Positions 25,397 to 36,740 of a stretch of DNA of 64,000 nucleotides are shown in pieces. The notes under the pieces were generated by a model. The model was not told where the DNA came from. It made no database searches and was given only the letters and a program-made list of their open reading frames with translations. Source of the stretch: Aquatica leii (Eukaryota; Arthropoda; Insecta; Coleoptera; Lampyridae); the NCBI GenBank assembly GCA_035610365.1, contig CM069432.1:75954520-76018519 (forward strand). Direction: 5' to 3'. How positions within the stretch are numbered: the stretch's first letter is position 1; every line of letters begins with the position of its first letter. Made by a program: the position numbers and the translations under genes.

Positions 25397-25891
25397 GAAT
25401 ACCACTTTCTGATTATAAGCGACTTTCGGCTTAGACCGCGTCGTAGTTAAACATCCAGACGTTTTAGGCTTGGTTCTAGTCTTTCCTTGAGAGCCAAAAC
25501 AAGCATAAGATTGTGGATGATATAACCATACACCAACTTTCAAAAGTTGTGTAATCGTAGTTTCCAGAAAAACTATTTCCAAAATACTTCATTACAATAA
25601 CGGTGTCTAGGAGTAAACATTGTGAAATCTTATTAATATAAAGTTACAAAAAGTTAAATAACCTTAATATTTATCATTATAAGCGACTTTCGGCTTAGAC
25701 CGCGTCGTATTAAAACACTCAGACTTAGGCTTGGTCATAGTCTCTTCTTGAGAGCTAGAACAAGAAGTAAAACTTGGCCTTTGCCGTATTGTCGTTCGTG
25801 AACCCAAACAAACCGACATTTCGCAAGACTTTGCAGCTTGCATCTTTGGATTGGTAAATAACTCAGTGACAGATATGCTTTCGTTCTTCAT
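25397..25891 (-). other. Duplicated unrecognised coding-like segment
   Basis: Two minus-strand frames (25370-25582 and 25664-25891) share a segment of about 105 bp, 25417-25520 and 25676-25780, both translating to TTRSKPKVAYN preceded by a K-P-K rich stretch. The shared reading frame with more changes at third positions would suggest past coding. I recognise no family; being next to a Gypsy polymerase relic, it may be retrotransposon-derived. Confidence 0.35.
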
Positions 25892-25989
25892 GTTTTTACT
25901 GAAATTGGTTTTATGTTTTAGTTAAATAAAATATTAGTTTCCAGAGGCAGCTTTTATTATACAGTTAAAATTACCAGTAAAGTGAATAT

Positions 25990-26725
25990 AACAGTTAGGG
26001 TATCCAACATTACACCAATTTAAAACTACTTTGAGATTATCATCATTAATTTCGTTTTTTAGTTGCGCTAAGCATCTATCACTAATTGATTGGTACTTCA
26101 ATACTTATGCCGTATTTTTTAATAATTATAATGACAAAAAGTCAGCCATAATCATTTTAGAATCCAGAACATAAACAACTTACTTACCTTATTTATACTT
26201 AATTATTGAGATGAGCGGCTTATAGTCTGCTTCTATAGTAACCTTATAATGATACATAAATTGATATTTTTCTACGCCACAACAGATAGCATTTTTTTTT
26301 CTCTATAGGTTCCCACCGAATTTGAGCCGCAGTTAACTTTTAGAATAAAAAGAGACGGGTTGTCCAAATAAGCTTCAATTCCTCTTTCAAAGTGTCAGTT
26401 TTGACATTTTTAGGAACCTCCAGCTGTAATGTAACCTCAACTACTATGTCAAATTTAATACTTGTCTCTGAAATAACTAACCTTAAAAACTTAACTTTTT
26501 TAACACAATATTGTAGCTTATTCTTGTTAACTTATACCGCTTAGTTCCATCTAAAACTTGATTTAACACGCAGTCATGATCTTTAAAACTTTTCCTTGTA
26601 CAGATCAGATCATCGAAATATATTTCAACGCCGTTGATGTTTCTTGAGTTTAAACTTTGCATTACTTTAGACTTCTCGACAATTTGATAAATATTTTCTC
26701 TACTGATGCTGGCGAAATTAGACAT
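25990..26725 (-). pseudogene. Gypsy-type reverse transcriptase and RNase H relic
   Basis: The minus-strand frame from 26725 contains NGVEIYFDDLICTRKSF, in which YFDD is the Y-x-D-D catalytic motif of reverse transcriptase, followed by DHDCVLNQVL as in Gypsy polymerases. After a frameshift the sequence continues to about 26350. A further piece at 26330-26180 reads LTAAQIRWEPIEKK and, in another frame, VEKYQFMYHYKVTIEADYKP, the start of the RNase H domain. A third piece (26110-25990) is compatible with the connector after RNase H. No 5' or 3' LTR was seen. The order relative to the gag-protease relic at 24268-24935 is wrong for a single intact element, so these are separate or rearranged copies. 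Confidence 0.72.
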
Positions 26726-26812
26726 TTTTCCTGTACATTAATGTAACGAATTTCAAAACTAATTTGTTTAAACTATTTACACATTATTTCATTAGCTACA
26801 AATCAGATCACA

Positions 26813-27351
26813 TTGAGTACGTTTACATCGGCAGGACTAAATCTGGACTTGCAATAGACCTAAAACAGTCTTTGGGCTTTTACATCGCAGAGTCTCTGGA
26901 CGACCTATTTATTTAATATAGTCTTTTTTTAGTTCTTCTTTAAATTGATTTAGCGCTATTTATTGGTAAAAGCAGCAATTAAATTTTGTTTGGTTTTGGT
27001 TTTTGGGTTAGTGTTTTACCTTACTTCTTATTTGTGTGAAAACTGAAAATTTTAACTACACTTTGTGGTTTTGTTTCAAATTTAATGCAGTCTTGGTCAA
27101 CAGTTAAGGAAAATAATTATTTGTAAACGAAGATGTGTTTTGCCCAACGTAATTAGTCAAATGCAAATAATGAATACTTTAACAACTGCGTACTTATTAC
27201 TAACTAACTGCATAGGTCAGGTCGTATATGTTGACATCGTTTTAATCCAAATTTAGGCCTGGTCTAAATGAGTTTACATCACATAGACTAAATTTATTTA
27301 GGACAATTTGGAGATAGGTCGCAGGCTAAACTTACGATGTGAACGTACTCA
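26813..27351. mobile_element. Non-autonomous DNA element with GAGTACGTTTACATCG ends
   Basis: The left end TGAGTACGTTTACATCG (26814-26830) is matched by CGATGTGAACGTACTCA at 27335-27351, with further inverted similarity just inside (GACTAAAT / ATTTAG.. segments). The 540-bp interior is non-coding. The target duplication is not clear and the superfamily unknown. Confidence 0.6.
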
Positions 27352-27751
27352 TTATTAGATCACTTACGTTCTTTCAAGTATAATAGCTATACTTTATAGA
27401 TAGAAACATCCTACGGTTGATTTGTAGCTTGATCGTGTATTTTGAGTTTTTTTTTCAGTTACGTTCAGCTTGAAATACATGATTTTTTGCAACAATACAA
27501 ACTGCTAGGACATCTTAATGTTTTCTGGTTTTTCTAACCACTTGTTTTTATTTTCAGACACCCGAACAGGTTACGCCTAAAAATATGTTACTGAACTTAA
27601 ACTTAAATGTTAAGATGTATAGCTTAAATATAAGGTAGGTTAGATATCACTTTAAGACACTCTTCTTTGAAAAGTATGATTAGCTATTCTTAATCAAGAA
27701 CAACATCTTTAACATGGTTGTTTAAAAAAAATGCGGAATGTGAATTTTTAT

Positions 27752-28470
27752 TTTCCTATAAGGAAACTTATAGCGATCGCATTTTTTTTTTCAAAAAATT
27801 TTTATTGCATAATTTTACGTTTTAAGGTCTCCTAAATCAGAAAAATGAATTTTTGACAAAAAAATTTTGGGTGTTTTGTGTGTCAGTGTGCAACGATGTA
27901 CTCACGATAACTTTAGAACCAAAAGTCCTAGTAACTTAAAATTTAGTATGGAGCTGGTTTAGCATATTCTCTCGGTTCTATCAAAAGATGGGTCTGATAA
28001 AGAAACCGGAAGTAGGTGTATCCGTCATTTTTAACATTTTTTCTTATATAATTTTGTACGTATGTAAATTATATGAATTATGTTTACAGTTTGTTATAGA
28101 GATAATTCTTTCTAACAATTTATTCAAATAAAAACATTTCTAACATTAATAGTTGATCAGATACCTAATTTGCAATTTAAAATTAATTCACAAATAGTTT
28201 CGAATCCTGCCTGCGACGATTTTTTTTTACTGATTTACTAAAGGGGTGAGTAATATCGAGGCGCATATATAATATAAAAGTTAGTCGATATGATCTTATT
28301 GAAATTGAGGAGAAAAATTTCAAAAAATATAGCATGCTAGGAAATCAGTACAAACGTGTACATATCACTTCAAAATGGTTTTATGATAACATAATCTTAA
28401 AAAAATATGTACATTCCTTTATCATTCGTTATAGGAAAGTCGTGTAGTGGCCACACCAGCTTTTTTCAAA
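27752..28470. repeat. Dispersed repeat, third copy
   Basis: A copy of the family at 20858-22095, running from CTATAAGGAAACTTATAGCGATCGC to GGAAAGTCGTGTAGTGGCCAC. It is the best guide to the unit length, about 700 bp. Confidence 0.8.
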
Positions 28471-28764
28471 AGTTATACGATCTTAAAGTTGGAACTAATT
28501 TTTACTTGTATGTCATTTAGATTTTTACAACGCACGGCGTCGTGTTATTTATTGTTGATTTAATTTTAACAATTGGTGATAGAATAAAATGTACTTCAAA
28601 TTATTTAATGTCAGATACAAAAATCCAATAAGTTTTTTGTGGGAAATAAAATTGGCTCATATTCCAAAATTCAAAAATAATATCTCAAGTTATTATAAAA
28701 TAAAACACAATCAACATTTGTATAAAAGGGACAGGGGTAAAAAGATACTTACTTCAAAGTAAAT

Positions 28765-28890
28765 GTTAAGATTAGAGCCGCAATTAAAGTTAAGGTTAGG
28801 GTCAAAGTGAACGACAAGATTATGATTAAAGTTAGGGTTAAGATTAAGGTTACTGTTAAAGTTAGAGTTAAGGTTAAGGTTCAGATTAGA
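28765..28890. repeat. Degenerate hexamer array, GTTAAG/GTTAGG
   Basis: About twenty head-to-tail degenerate six-base units (GTTAAG, GTTAGG, GTTAGA, ATTAAG) form a purine-biased tract without coding sense. It resembles a decayed interstitial array related in pattern to the TTAGG insect telomere repeat, but the period is six, not five. Confidence 0.75.
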
Positions 28891-30018
28891 ATAAACATAT
28901 GTATATATTTTGTTTAATTTTAGAGAAAAACTTATCTAAAATTTCGCTAAATAAAAGAAAACGATACCATAGAATTAAAAAGTTTAAATTAATTGGTACT
29001 GTTTTTATAAAAAGAGAACTATACAATAACTATTCCGTAACTACAAAAATTAAGTTTTATGGAAAAACGGTTAAAGTTAATGCAATCGAAGTAAATTTAA
29101 AGAAATAAAATTAAATAGTGATATATTTCATCATTGTAATATTTCAATATTTGTTAAAATGCATAAATTTTTGAGAATTCGCAACTTTTACGGCTTTTGT
29201 AGTACATTTAGTTTATAAGCTACTCTCTATGTGGCAATAAATGTATTGTAAACATTTTCTTTATGGCGGCTGTATAGGTATAGTAACAGCAATTCTTTCT
29301 CGGACAACCGTAGATATATAGTGTAAAAATTTGCAACCGTAGATAACAATAAAAATTTGTTTCCAGCAGTCGTAGATATAGTACAATATATCTCCATTTG
29401 GGCCGTAAATGTAAAAGCAGCGTTTTGTCAATTGCATTTGTGCAAACCACCTGCTGTCATTTTACTTGTGAGTTTGAAACGTTTATATTTGTCTGTGTGC
29501 TTACGTATTGTTTGTGTTTTTTTTGTCGTTTTCTCTTGTTATTGTTCGTCGTTATTGTTTTTCGTCATGTGTGTCTGAAACGGGGGATATTTGTTCTATT
29601 AAAGAATTTTTTTCGGTGTTTACGAGAGATATGCTTACGAGTTGCAGCCATGAGGCCTAGTACGACTCTGTATAACTTTTGAAAAAATGAATATTTCGCT
29701 TTTTTTCAATAACCATTTTAAAATGCTTTTCTGTAATAAAAACACGTAATCGTACTTTTCAAAGAAACAGTTATAAAGTGATAAGGACTCTATAAGGCAT
29801 ATTACATCATACTGCTAACTTCTACTTGATAAAAAATAATGACATTTCGTTGCAACGCAAATCGTATAATCACTGATCTCTGCCTATAATAAATTAATGA
29901 AAAACGCCGTAATAATTAATGACGTTTAAATCATGTTTGCCAAATAAACAAAATTAAATTGACAATTCGAATAAAGAATGATAAAAATTTTTTGTATATG
30001 CAAATTAAGATTAATAAG
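28891..30018. other. Upstream region of ACSF3 copy A
   Basis: Contains short overlapping frames on both strands (29357-29682) with no family resemblance. The promoter of copy A presumably lies here; no core element can be assigned. Confidence 0.4.
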
Positions 30019-32758
30019 ATGTATTCAATAATACAGGCATTTTCACAAACTAACTTTAAATCGTCTAATTTAATGTTGGTGCGATTTTTACGCTGTCAAC
30101 TGAAACAGAAACCTAACTTTACTGTAGAAGAACCAATACCAGTTTTTTGCAAAGCTACTAAATTTTATAATAAAGTAGCTTTGCGTGATTCTGTAGGGAC
30201 GTACACTTATGGAAACATAACGTTAGCTGCTAAGGAGCTGTCTGAAAAGATATTGAAAAGAATTAATGGAAAAATTAACTCACAGATAGCATTTCTTTGT
30301 CCAAACGATGCATCATATGTTATTACGCAATGGGCAATTTGGATGTGTGGACAAGCAGGTTTTTTAATATATTTTTTAACGTTTTATACGTGAACTAATG
30401 TTATAGCTGTACCTGTCAGTAAACTGTGTCCTTTTGAGATGATTCAATATTTTGCAATAAATAGTGACAGTAAGCTACTAATAACAACTCCAGAAAATGC
30501 AGAACTCTTTGATAGAATAGCAACCGCTACTAAGATAGACTTAATGATTTTGGATAGCGACCTTAAAGAAATTGCTCTAACAAAAAGTATAAACAAATTT
30601 AGCCCTGATAGTCCAATATCTTTTGATATTAACAGCACCAATGCAATGATTTTATATACGAGCGGTTCAACAGGGTATCCTAAAGGTAATTTATATGTTT
30701 CTATTTAAAACAACAAAAATGTGTTTATAAAATGGTCTACTGGGGAAGTACGTAAATCAAAACACTTCATTAGTTTTGCTAGCAGCGACGGATTCATGAA
30801 GGAAGCTATGCAGTCTGAGCTGCCCAGAGACGCTGTGTGAATCCCAATATACGTTTTTGCAAGTACTTAATAAGAGTATTTATTGACTTGTCAAACTAAG
30901 GTATTCATGCATAAAACGAACAAATTAAGAATAAATAATGTAACTAAAGTATAAACTAGTTTAACGATAAAACAAAACTTGACAGTTTGAAAGTAAGGCT
31001 GTTAATGCATTCGTACTTAACGTATAATAATTTGAATAATATTTGAAAAGTGTATGTTCGAAACTAATGTAATTCATTTATTAGAAATTAATTTGTTTTA
31101 TACGAATTCTACGTACTTTGTAGGGTTGTTAAGAGACAAAAAAGTGTTAATAATAAAGTACACAAGTCAAACACTTAAATTGTACAAGTAGATATTCAAA
31201 TGATCTTAGCAACAAGTCGTATGTAATGCACCATTTGAGGACAGAGTAAAAACCTTCTTCTTTATTAAACGCTATACCGAAAACCCTTCAATTTATCGAT
31301 TGTAAACGGTGATTAAATCTATACGTCTACCGCAAAACTCAAATCACTCAGTCGATAAATTGACGCTCAAAGTACTCTGAGAAATGTTACATAAGCTTTG
31401 ATGTGTGAGGCTGCACTACATGTTCACTCATGTTTTTCAGATTTAGTTTGAGTAGCAAATACTGCACTACCGCCGTCGTTTTTCTTAATAGTAATAAAAT
31501 AAACCGTTCAATATCATTTTAAACAATATTTGGAAAATTAAAAATAATCAAATGAGAAACGTTTTTTATTCACTACGATATTATTGTATACTAATAAAAT
31601 GATAATTAATAGTTGATCTAATTTGTTCCAGGTGTCGTGTTAACTCACAAACAAATACTTAATCAAATTAGTGCACTGGTCGACGCCTGGAAACTGACGT
31701 CAGACGACGCAATTTTGCACGTTCTACCTCTTCACCAGTCGCATGGCATCGTTAATGGTCTGCTGTGTCCTTTTTACGTTGGAGCTAAATGCATTATGTT
31801 ACCAAAATTTAATGCCAATGACGTTTGGGCACACTTGTTAGGTATTAAATCGGTAACGGATCGTCAAAAAATAACCATATTTATGGGAACGCCGAAACTT
31901 TACACATTATTAATTGAAGAATATAACACTCTTTTTAGCAAAGACCTTAAGATTGAAGATTATATTAGAAGTACCTTAAAATCAAAAACGCGTTTGATGG
32001 CATGTAGTACAGATACTCTATCTCCCATTTTATATCAAAAATGGATTGACGTAACTGGTCATAAATTATTACAACATTATGGTATGACAGAGACTGGTAT
32101 GTTTTTCTCGCAAAAATATGGCGAATATTATGAGCATGGGTATGTTGGGTTACCTTTAAAAGGTTGCAGTGTTCGCATTAGAAAAAAGAATGAAGATGAC
32201 AAATATGAGACTTTATTAGAGTGTAATCATCGTAACAATGATTTAAAATTAATACTTGACAGACAATTGAAAACAGTAACTGGAGAACTTTTGCTTCGAG
32301 GAGATGGCGTTTTTAAAAAGTATATCAATAAAGCTACTGATACGGCCTTTACAGATGATTCGTGGTTTAAACCAGGAGACACGTGTGAATATTCGACCGA
32401 AAAAAATATGTTTAGAGTAGTCGCTAGAACTGATTTTGATATTATTGATACCGGCAATTATAAAATAAGTGCTTTGCAAATTGAAACTCAAATGTTAAAT
32501 CATCCAGATATTAGTGATTGCGCTGTACTTGGTGTTCCTCATACTAAAATGGGAAATTACATAGCAGCATTAGTTGTTTTAAAAAATGAAATATCTTCCG
32601 ATGCGTTAAAAGAATGGATGAAATCAAACATGCCTGAATGTACTGTACCAAACATAATTAAAATTGTTCCTTGTATTCCAAAAAACGCAATGGGAAAAGT
32701 AAATAAGATGGAATTATCATTGCAAATGTTTATGAACAACTCAGAACTTTTTAAGTAA
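30019..32758 (+). CDS. ACSF3: Malonyl-CoA synthetase-like, ACSF3 paralogue A (divergent)
   Basis: Three exons, 30019-30358, 30407-30685 and 31632-32758, with GT/AG borders and both introns (48 and 946 bp) in phase 1, encode 581 residues, close to the family's usual 570-580. ACSF3 is a mitochondrial ANL-superfamily enzyme that activates malonate (and methylmalonate) to the CoA ester. The start was chosen because the following residues align with copy B; an in-frame ATG 20 codons upstream exists. The N terminus is basic and could be a targeting peptide. Seen: P-loop YTSGSTGYPKG (197-207), YGMTE (356-360), PGDT and the C-terminal catalytic lysine in PKNAMGK (K562). Odd: where copy B has SGSASLP, copy A has CSTDTLS; LGRT is VART; the hinge segment DIIKTGGYK is DIIDTGNYK; HHVHG-type is HQSHG. 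The frame is open, so it may be a specialised enzyme or one under relaxed constraint. AATAAA at 32880-32885 is a likely polyadenylation signal. Intron 2 holds nothing recognisable. Confidence 0.88.
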
Positions 32759-34254
32759 TCTGTTAATGTGACGTTAAGTAATATTTATAAATTCTTAGAA
32801 TTGCAATATTAATTCAAAGAATTTTTAGTTTATAATTTTTACTAATATATAATGTTTATAACCTTGTCAGTTTTGAAATAATAAAGAGTAATATACATAA
32901 AAATTGTCAATTATACTGACTGCAACGCTATAACGTAAATATTTTGGAATATTCTACATTTGGATTATTAAGTCGTTATTGCTGTTTATTTTTTATGTAC
33001 ATATTGCTTGATTAGTAATCTTAGTAAATTCTATAATAAAATAATGCGAAGTTGTTTAATTTCGCATGTTCATGTGTATTTTAAAATCCATATCCAGATT
33101 TAATATTAATATGTATTTTGGATGTAGGCTTTTTTTATTTTGAAAATTTACTTTTCTGTTAAAAAAATTAACGGTATTAGTCAATCGCTGTAAATTTGTA
33201 TTTTATACAAGAAGTTCATGATGAAACAAGCAAATGAAACATTTTAATTTTACACACCATTCTGGGTGGCGTATTTTTTTCTCTGTGGCAAAAATATAAT
33301 TAATTATTTAATTTTTATTCAGTTTTAGATAACCCTCATTGCTTCTGCTACAAAATGTTCAACCTACACTATTTGTAAAAAACTCGGTACGTTTAAAATT
33401 GTACAGAAAAAGAAAGCTATAAAATCACAAGCGGCGATGTGATCCTTTAGACTTGTATTGTTCATTAGCACAGTTTAAGATAATGCGAGAAGTTATAAAA
33501 CATTTAAGTATCATCTCCATACAAGACGAAATTGAACCATTTTCTAAAAAGCGGCTGGAGTTTTTAACCTACAAGAAGCGCGTATTGTTTAGTAAGCGTC
33601 TGTATTCTGTCGGCTACGAAGCCTAAAGTGAGTGGGCTGAGTCATGGATGGTTAGGCATGAATTCGGAAAATGAAGTGTTTTATCAGATCTTGTAAAACG
33701 ATTGTACATACTTCTTTGGGAATGTACTTGATTGAATGTAAATTTTGCTAGCTCATTTGACGGTCAGCAACTCTTACTATAAATTGGTAGAGGTAAAATC
33801 TGTTGCTATAATAAACATCATCTTCAGCAGAAGTAGAGATTCTATGACGGTTGTTTGGCACACATAAGTTATCTAACGTGCTAGTTTCCATTAATGCTAC
33901 CGCATCTACCCATGCAACTAGAAATGACCAATAGTATAATGGTTTTAGAATCAGTAGCATCACTCTCAGGAATATTTTTTCGTAAAACTTCACGGAGCAT
34001 GATCGACTTGTTTACCAAAGATTTGTTTACTGATTTCATAACCTTTTTCAATCTTATTAAAGTTTTTGTGTGACGTAATATTTATCATTTGTTTGCTAAA
34101 ATAATAGTAGTAATAATTCGAACCTTAGTTTTTTTCGTATACCAGCTAATGTAATAAGGTAAATTTTTGAAAAGTAAATTCATACGTTGATATACATCGG
34201 TTGAATTATCTAGATGTAAATTGACTTAGAAATAGCGGTCGTACAGATTTGATT
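32759..34254. other. Intergenic, ACSF3-A 3' flank
   Basis: After the polyadenylation signal no gene is recognised. A short coding-like piece near 33480-33625 (basic, MREVIKHLSIISIQDEIEPF) ends in a stop and could be an upstream part of the THAP relic that follows, but this is not established. Confidence 0.35.
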
Positions 34255-36082
34255 ACAAAAGATGGTAACTATTGTTACAACCAAGTCAGAATGTGCAGCA
34301 GTAATTTTGAAGATGAGATGTTTTCGTCATTGCTGAAAAATCGATTAAAACGAGTTCTCTTATTTGAATCAATAAGGTTAGAAGTTAGTACACCACAGGG
34401 AGACTGTCGTAAGTTTTAAATTAACACAATTCACATTGATATATAGGTTGTTTTTAAAAACCAATTGGGTACATGTAAAACGTTTTCTTTCAGTTTCAAA
34501 ATCTATGGAACAAATGAATCAATAGACACATCAAGTTCTACAATTGAGAGTGAGACTGATGGTACATAATTTATTACTTTAAAGTTTCTTTTTATTAATC
34601 AAATGTATCATTGTAGGCAGAGCTGGGCAGTAGTTAACTACAATAATCTAACTACTTTATTGTTGACGTTAGTTGTATTCTACATATTCAAGTTACTTTA
34701 ATTTAATAATGTAACTGTAGCTGGAATAAATTACTTTTTGCGTGTAATTGTATTTAAAAAGTAGTTAGCTACCCTTTTTTAACTACAAAAATAGTTAAAC
34801 TACTTTGATAATAGCTTAACTACTTTACTAGTAATTAAACTACGTTATTAGCGGCTTCGATTATATGCAATTGCAACAATTATTCAGTTTCGCAGGTTAA
34901 AACGTGTCATGCAAGTGATGAACGCTAACGCAGAAATAAACATGGATGTAAAGACTATTCAAAAAATTGTTATAAATGCAGCAATTTGTTTCGAAAAGTT
35001 AAATGCCACTGATCTAAACGTAAACAAAGTATTACAAAATGAAGATTTTTTTGATTTTGATGAACGTGGTTTGTCTAAAAAGTTGCACATTTCTTTTGAT
35101 ACTAAGAATGAACATGATGCTCACAAAACCAGAAGAGTAGAACTGGAACTGTTAAAACACATGGAAGATAACAGAATTCATATATTTATGTAAGATGATG
35201 ATAAGATTATTAAAAAAATGTTCATTGGACACAGTACAATTTTAATTTCATCGGCGCTGTCGAGCGATTATTTTCGTTTTCCACTCATAAATTCCCTCAA
35301 AAGAAATGCATTGGCTGATGCTCTTTTTGAAAAGTTAGTTTTATGAAAAGGAAATGAATATCGAATACCACAATAAGTTAATTACTTTAAGTTCTGTTTT
35401 TTAAAGATTTATTTTATTAATTTTATTTGAGAATTTGTAATAAAATATATATACATGATAATAGGTTTTATTGTTTTCGTGAGAGCGTGATTAATTTACT
35501 TTGTCTTCTTTAATTTAATAATAATACAGTGTCTATAGGTACGTACCTACTTACGTTTATATGACTAAAAGTGGTATGACATAAATCGTCTCAGAACTAC
35601 TTTTTCTACAAGTAGTTGAAAAAAATAACTCATATTTTAGAATACAACTGTTGAGTTGTTAGTAACCTAACTACTTTTCGATTTATGGTAGTAACTTACA
35701 CTACTTTTAAAAAGTAGTAACTTTAGTTGGTAGTTAACTACTTTTACAAAGTAACTTGCCCAACTCTGATTGTAGGTTACAAGTAGCACCCGATTGTAAT
35801 TTGTATTATTTAGATTTAGCAACGACTCTAGTTAAATCTTTGAAAGGTATATATTTTGGTATAGATTAAAACATAGTCTTTAATAAGGTATTATTTTGTC
35901 CTTGTTCTTCAGATGTTTTTTCGCAAACCTCGATGAAAATTAAAACTGCAGACAAAATTGGGTGTCTCGAAAAATTGTGTGTAAAGAAAAATGCTGCCAC
36001 CTTTATAAAAACGCAATTACGACTAACAAAAGCTGCTTCGAAGGGTTCTAGATACTCTAATAAGCTTTTACAGTTTGAATAA
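34255..36082 (+). pseudogene. THAP / P-element-like transposase relic with hAT inserted in its intron
   Basis: Three plausible exons remain. 34255-34408 reads VRMCSSNFEDEMFSSLLKNR then LKRVLLFE, resembling the C-terminal half of a THAP zinc finger (C-S-x-H/N-F then a basic stretch and A-V-P-like end), followed by a GTAAGT donor. 34494-34561 is a serine/threonine/glutamate-rich linker with a TTTCAG acceptor and a GTACAT donor. 35913-36082 reads KKNAATFIKTQLRLTKAASK then GSRYSNKLLQFE, like the segment upstream of the catalytic core in insect THAP-containing P-like transposases, then a stop. The first junction seems out of frame and the catalytic region is gone, so it is inactive. The hAT element 34618-35768 lies wholly inside the second intron. 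Confidence 0.5.
34618..35768 (+). mobile_element. hAT element remnant with 8-bp target duplication
   Basis: Inverted ends CAGAG(C/T)TGGGCA flank a 1151-bp unit with exact 8-bp duplications ATTGTAGG at 34610-34617 and 35769-35776, the hallmark of hAT. Both subterminal regions are dense in AGTAGTTAACTAC-like short repeats. The interior keeps the C-terminal part of a transposase in two pieces. 34909-35193 includes NEDFFDFDE, and 35220-35345 (KKMFIGHSTILISSALSSDY… NSLKRNALADALFEKLVL) matches the hAT dimerisation domain with decayed core residues. It is an internally deleted, non-autonomous copy. Confidence 0.88.
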
Positions 36083-36427
36083 TAGAGTTCTGTTTGTTTT
36101 TATTTCAATATACATTTTTATTACTAGTGGATGTTGCACGTTAATTATTTTTATTATGTAAAAGTTAAATCATATAATAAAAAGTTTGTTTTTCTTTTAA
36201 AATCCTAATTCTTAAAAAAAACAGTGTGAATACCATCTTATAAAGAGAATACACGTTGGCGAATCATTTTTAGGTTTGTCATTCTTCACTTTCTAGTTAC
36301 TTTTACTGAATTTTGAAAAAACTAGTTTGTTTTAAAAGTATTAAATAATTTTTGTTGCTGTTACATAAATAGCATAAAATTGATTTAAAAAGAAAATAAA
36401 CATCCGGCGTGAAAAAGTGAATGGTAC

Positions 36428-36432
36428 CGACG
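36428..36432. repeat. Transib target-site duplication, left
   Basis: CGACG directly before the left end; identical to 39357-39361. It fits the GC-rich CGNCG preference reported for Transib insertions. Confidence 0.9.
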
Positions 36433-36471
36433 CACAGTGGGGCAGATGTCATGAAAAGATGGCAAAAATTA
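36433..36471 (+). repeat. Transib left terminal inverted repeat, RSS-like
   Basis: It starts with CACAGTG, identical to the canonical V(D)J recombination-signal heptamer, then a 22-23-bp spacer and the A-rich segment GCAAAAATT. With the right end it shares CACA, GGGGCAGA, CATGAA and TGGCAAAAA at the same spacing. These are the sites at which the transposase should bind and cut. Confidence 0.85.
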
Positions 36472-36683
36472 TTTTTTCTTTTTGTTCATCATTTTTTAGT
36501 ATCAGCTATCATTACAATGCATCTTCCTGTTTTAAAACCGTTGTTTATATATAAAATTTCACAAAAAAGTCTTAAACTGAAAAAACCTTAATTGAAAATG
36601 TATAAAGATATACCGTGATAACAATTTAATAAAGTAAAATAAAACAAAATATTGCAATATAGTAAACATTTATTGCACAACAA

Positions 36684-36686
36684 TCA

Positions 36687-36724
<38 letters not shown>

Positions 36725-36740
36725 TATCATCATCAAACGG
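36684..36740. repeat. (ATC)n microsatellite encoding the poly-aspartate tail
   Basis: A near-pure trinucleotide run on the plus strand reads as GAT codons in the transposase. The polyserine frame on the plus strand through this spot is a shadow. Confidence 0.9.

Noticed and set aside
26483..26725. Minus-strand frame with a plausible splice donor, first taken as exon 1 of a small host gene
   Set aside because: It contains YFDDL and continues through frameshifts into RNase H-like sequence; it is a Gypsy polymerase relic.
29357..29682. Overlapping plus-strand frames rich in C, F and V
   Set aside because: Low-complexity T-rich DNA, no family pattern, and overlapping frames of similar length.
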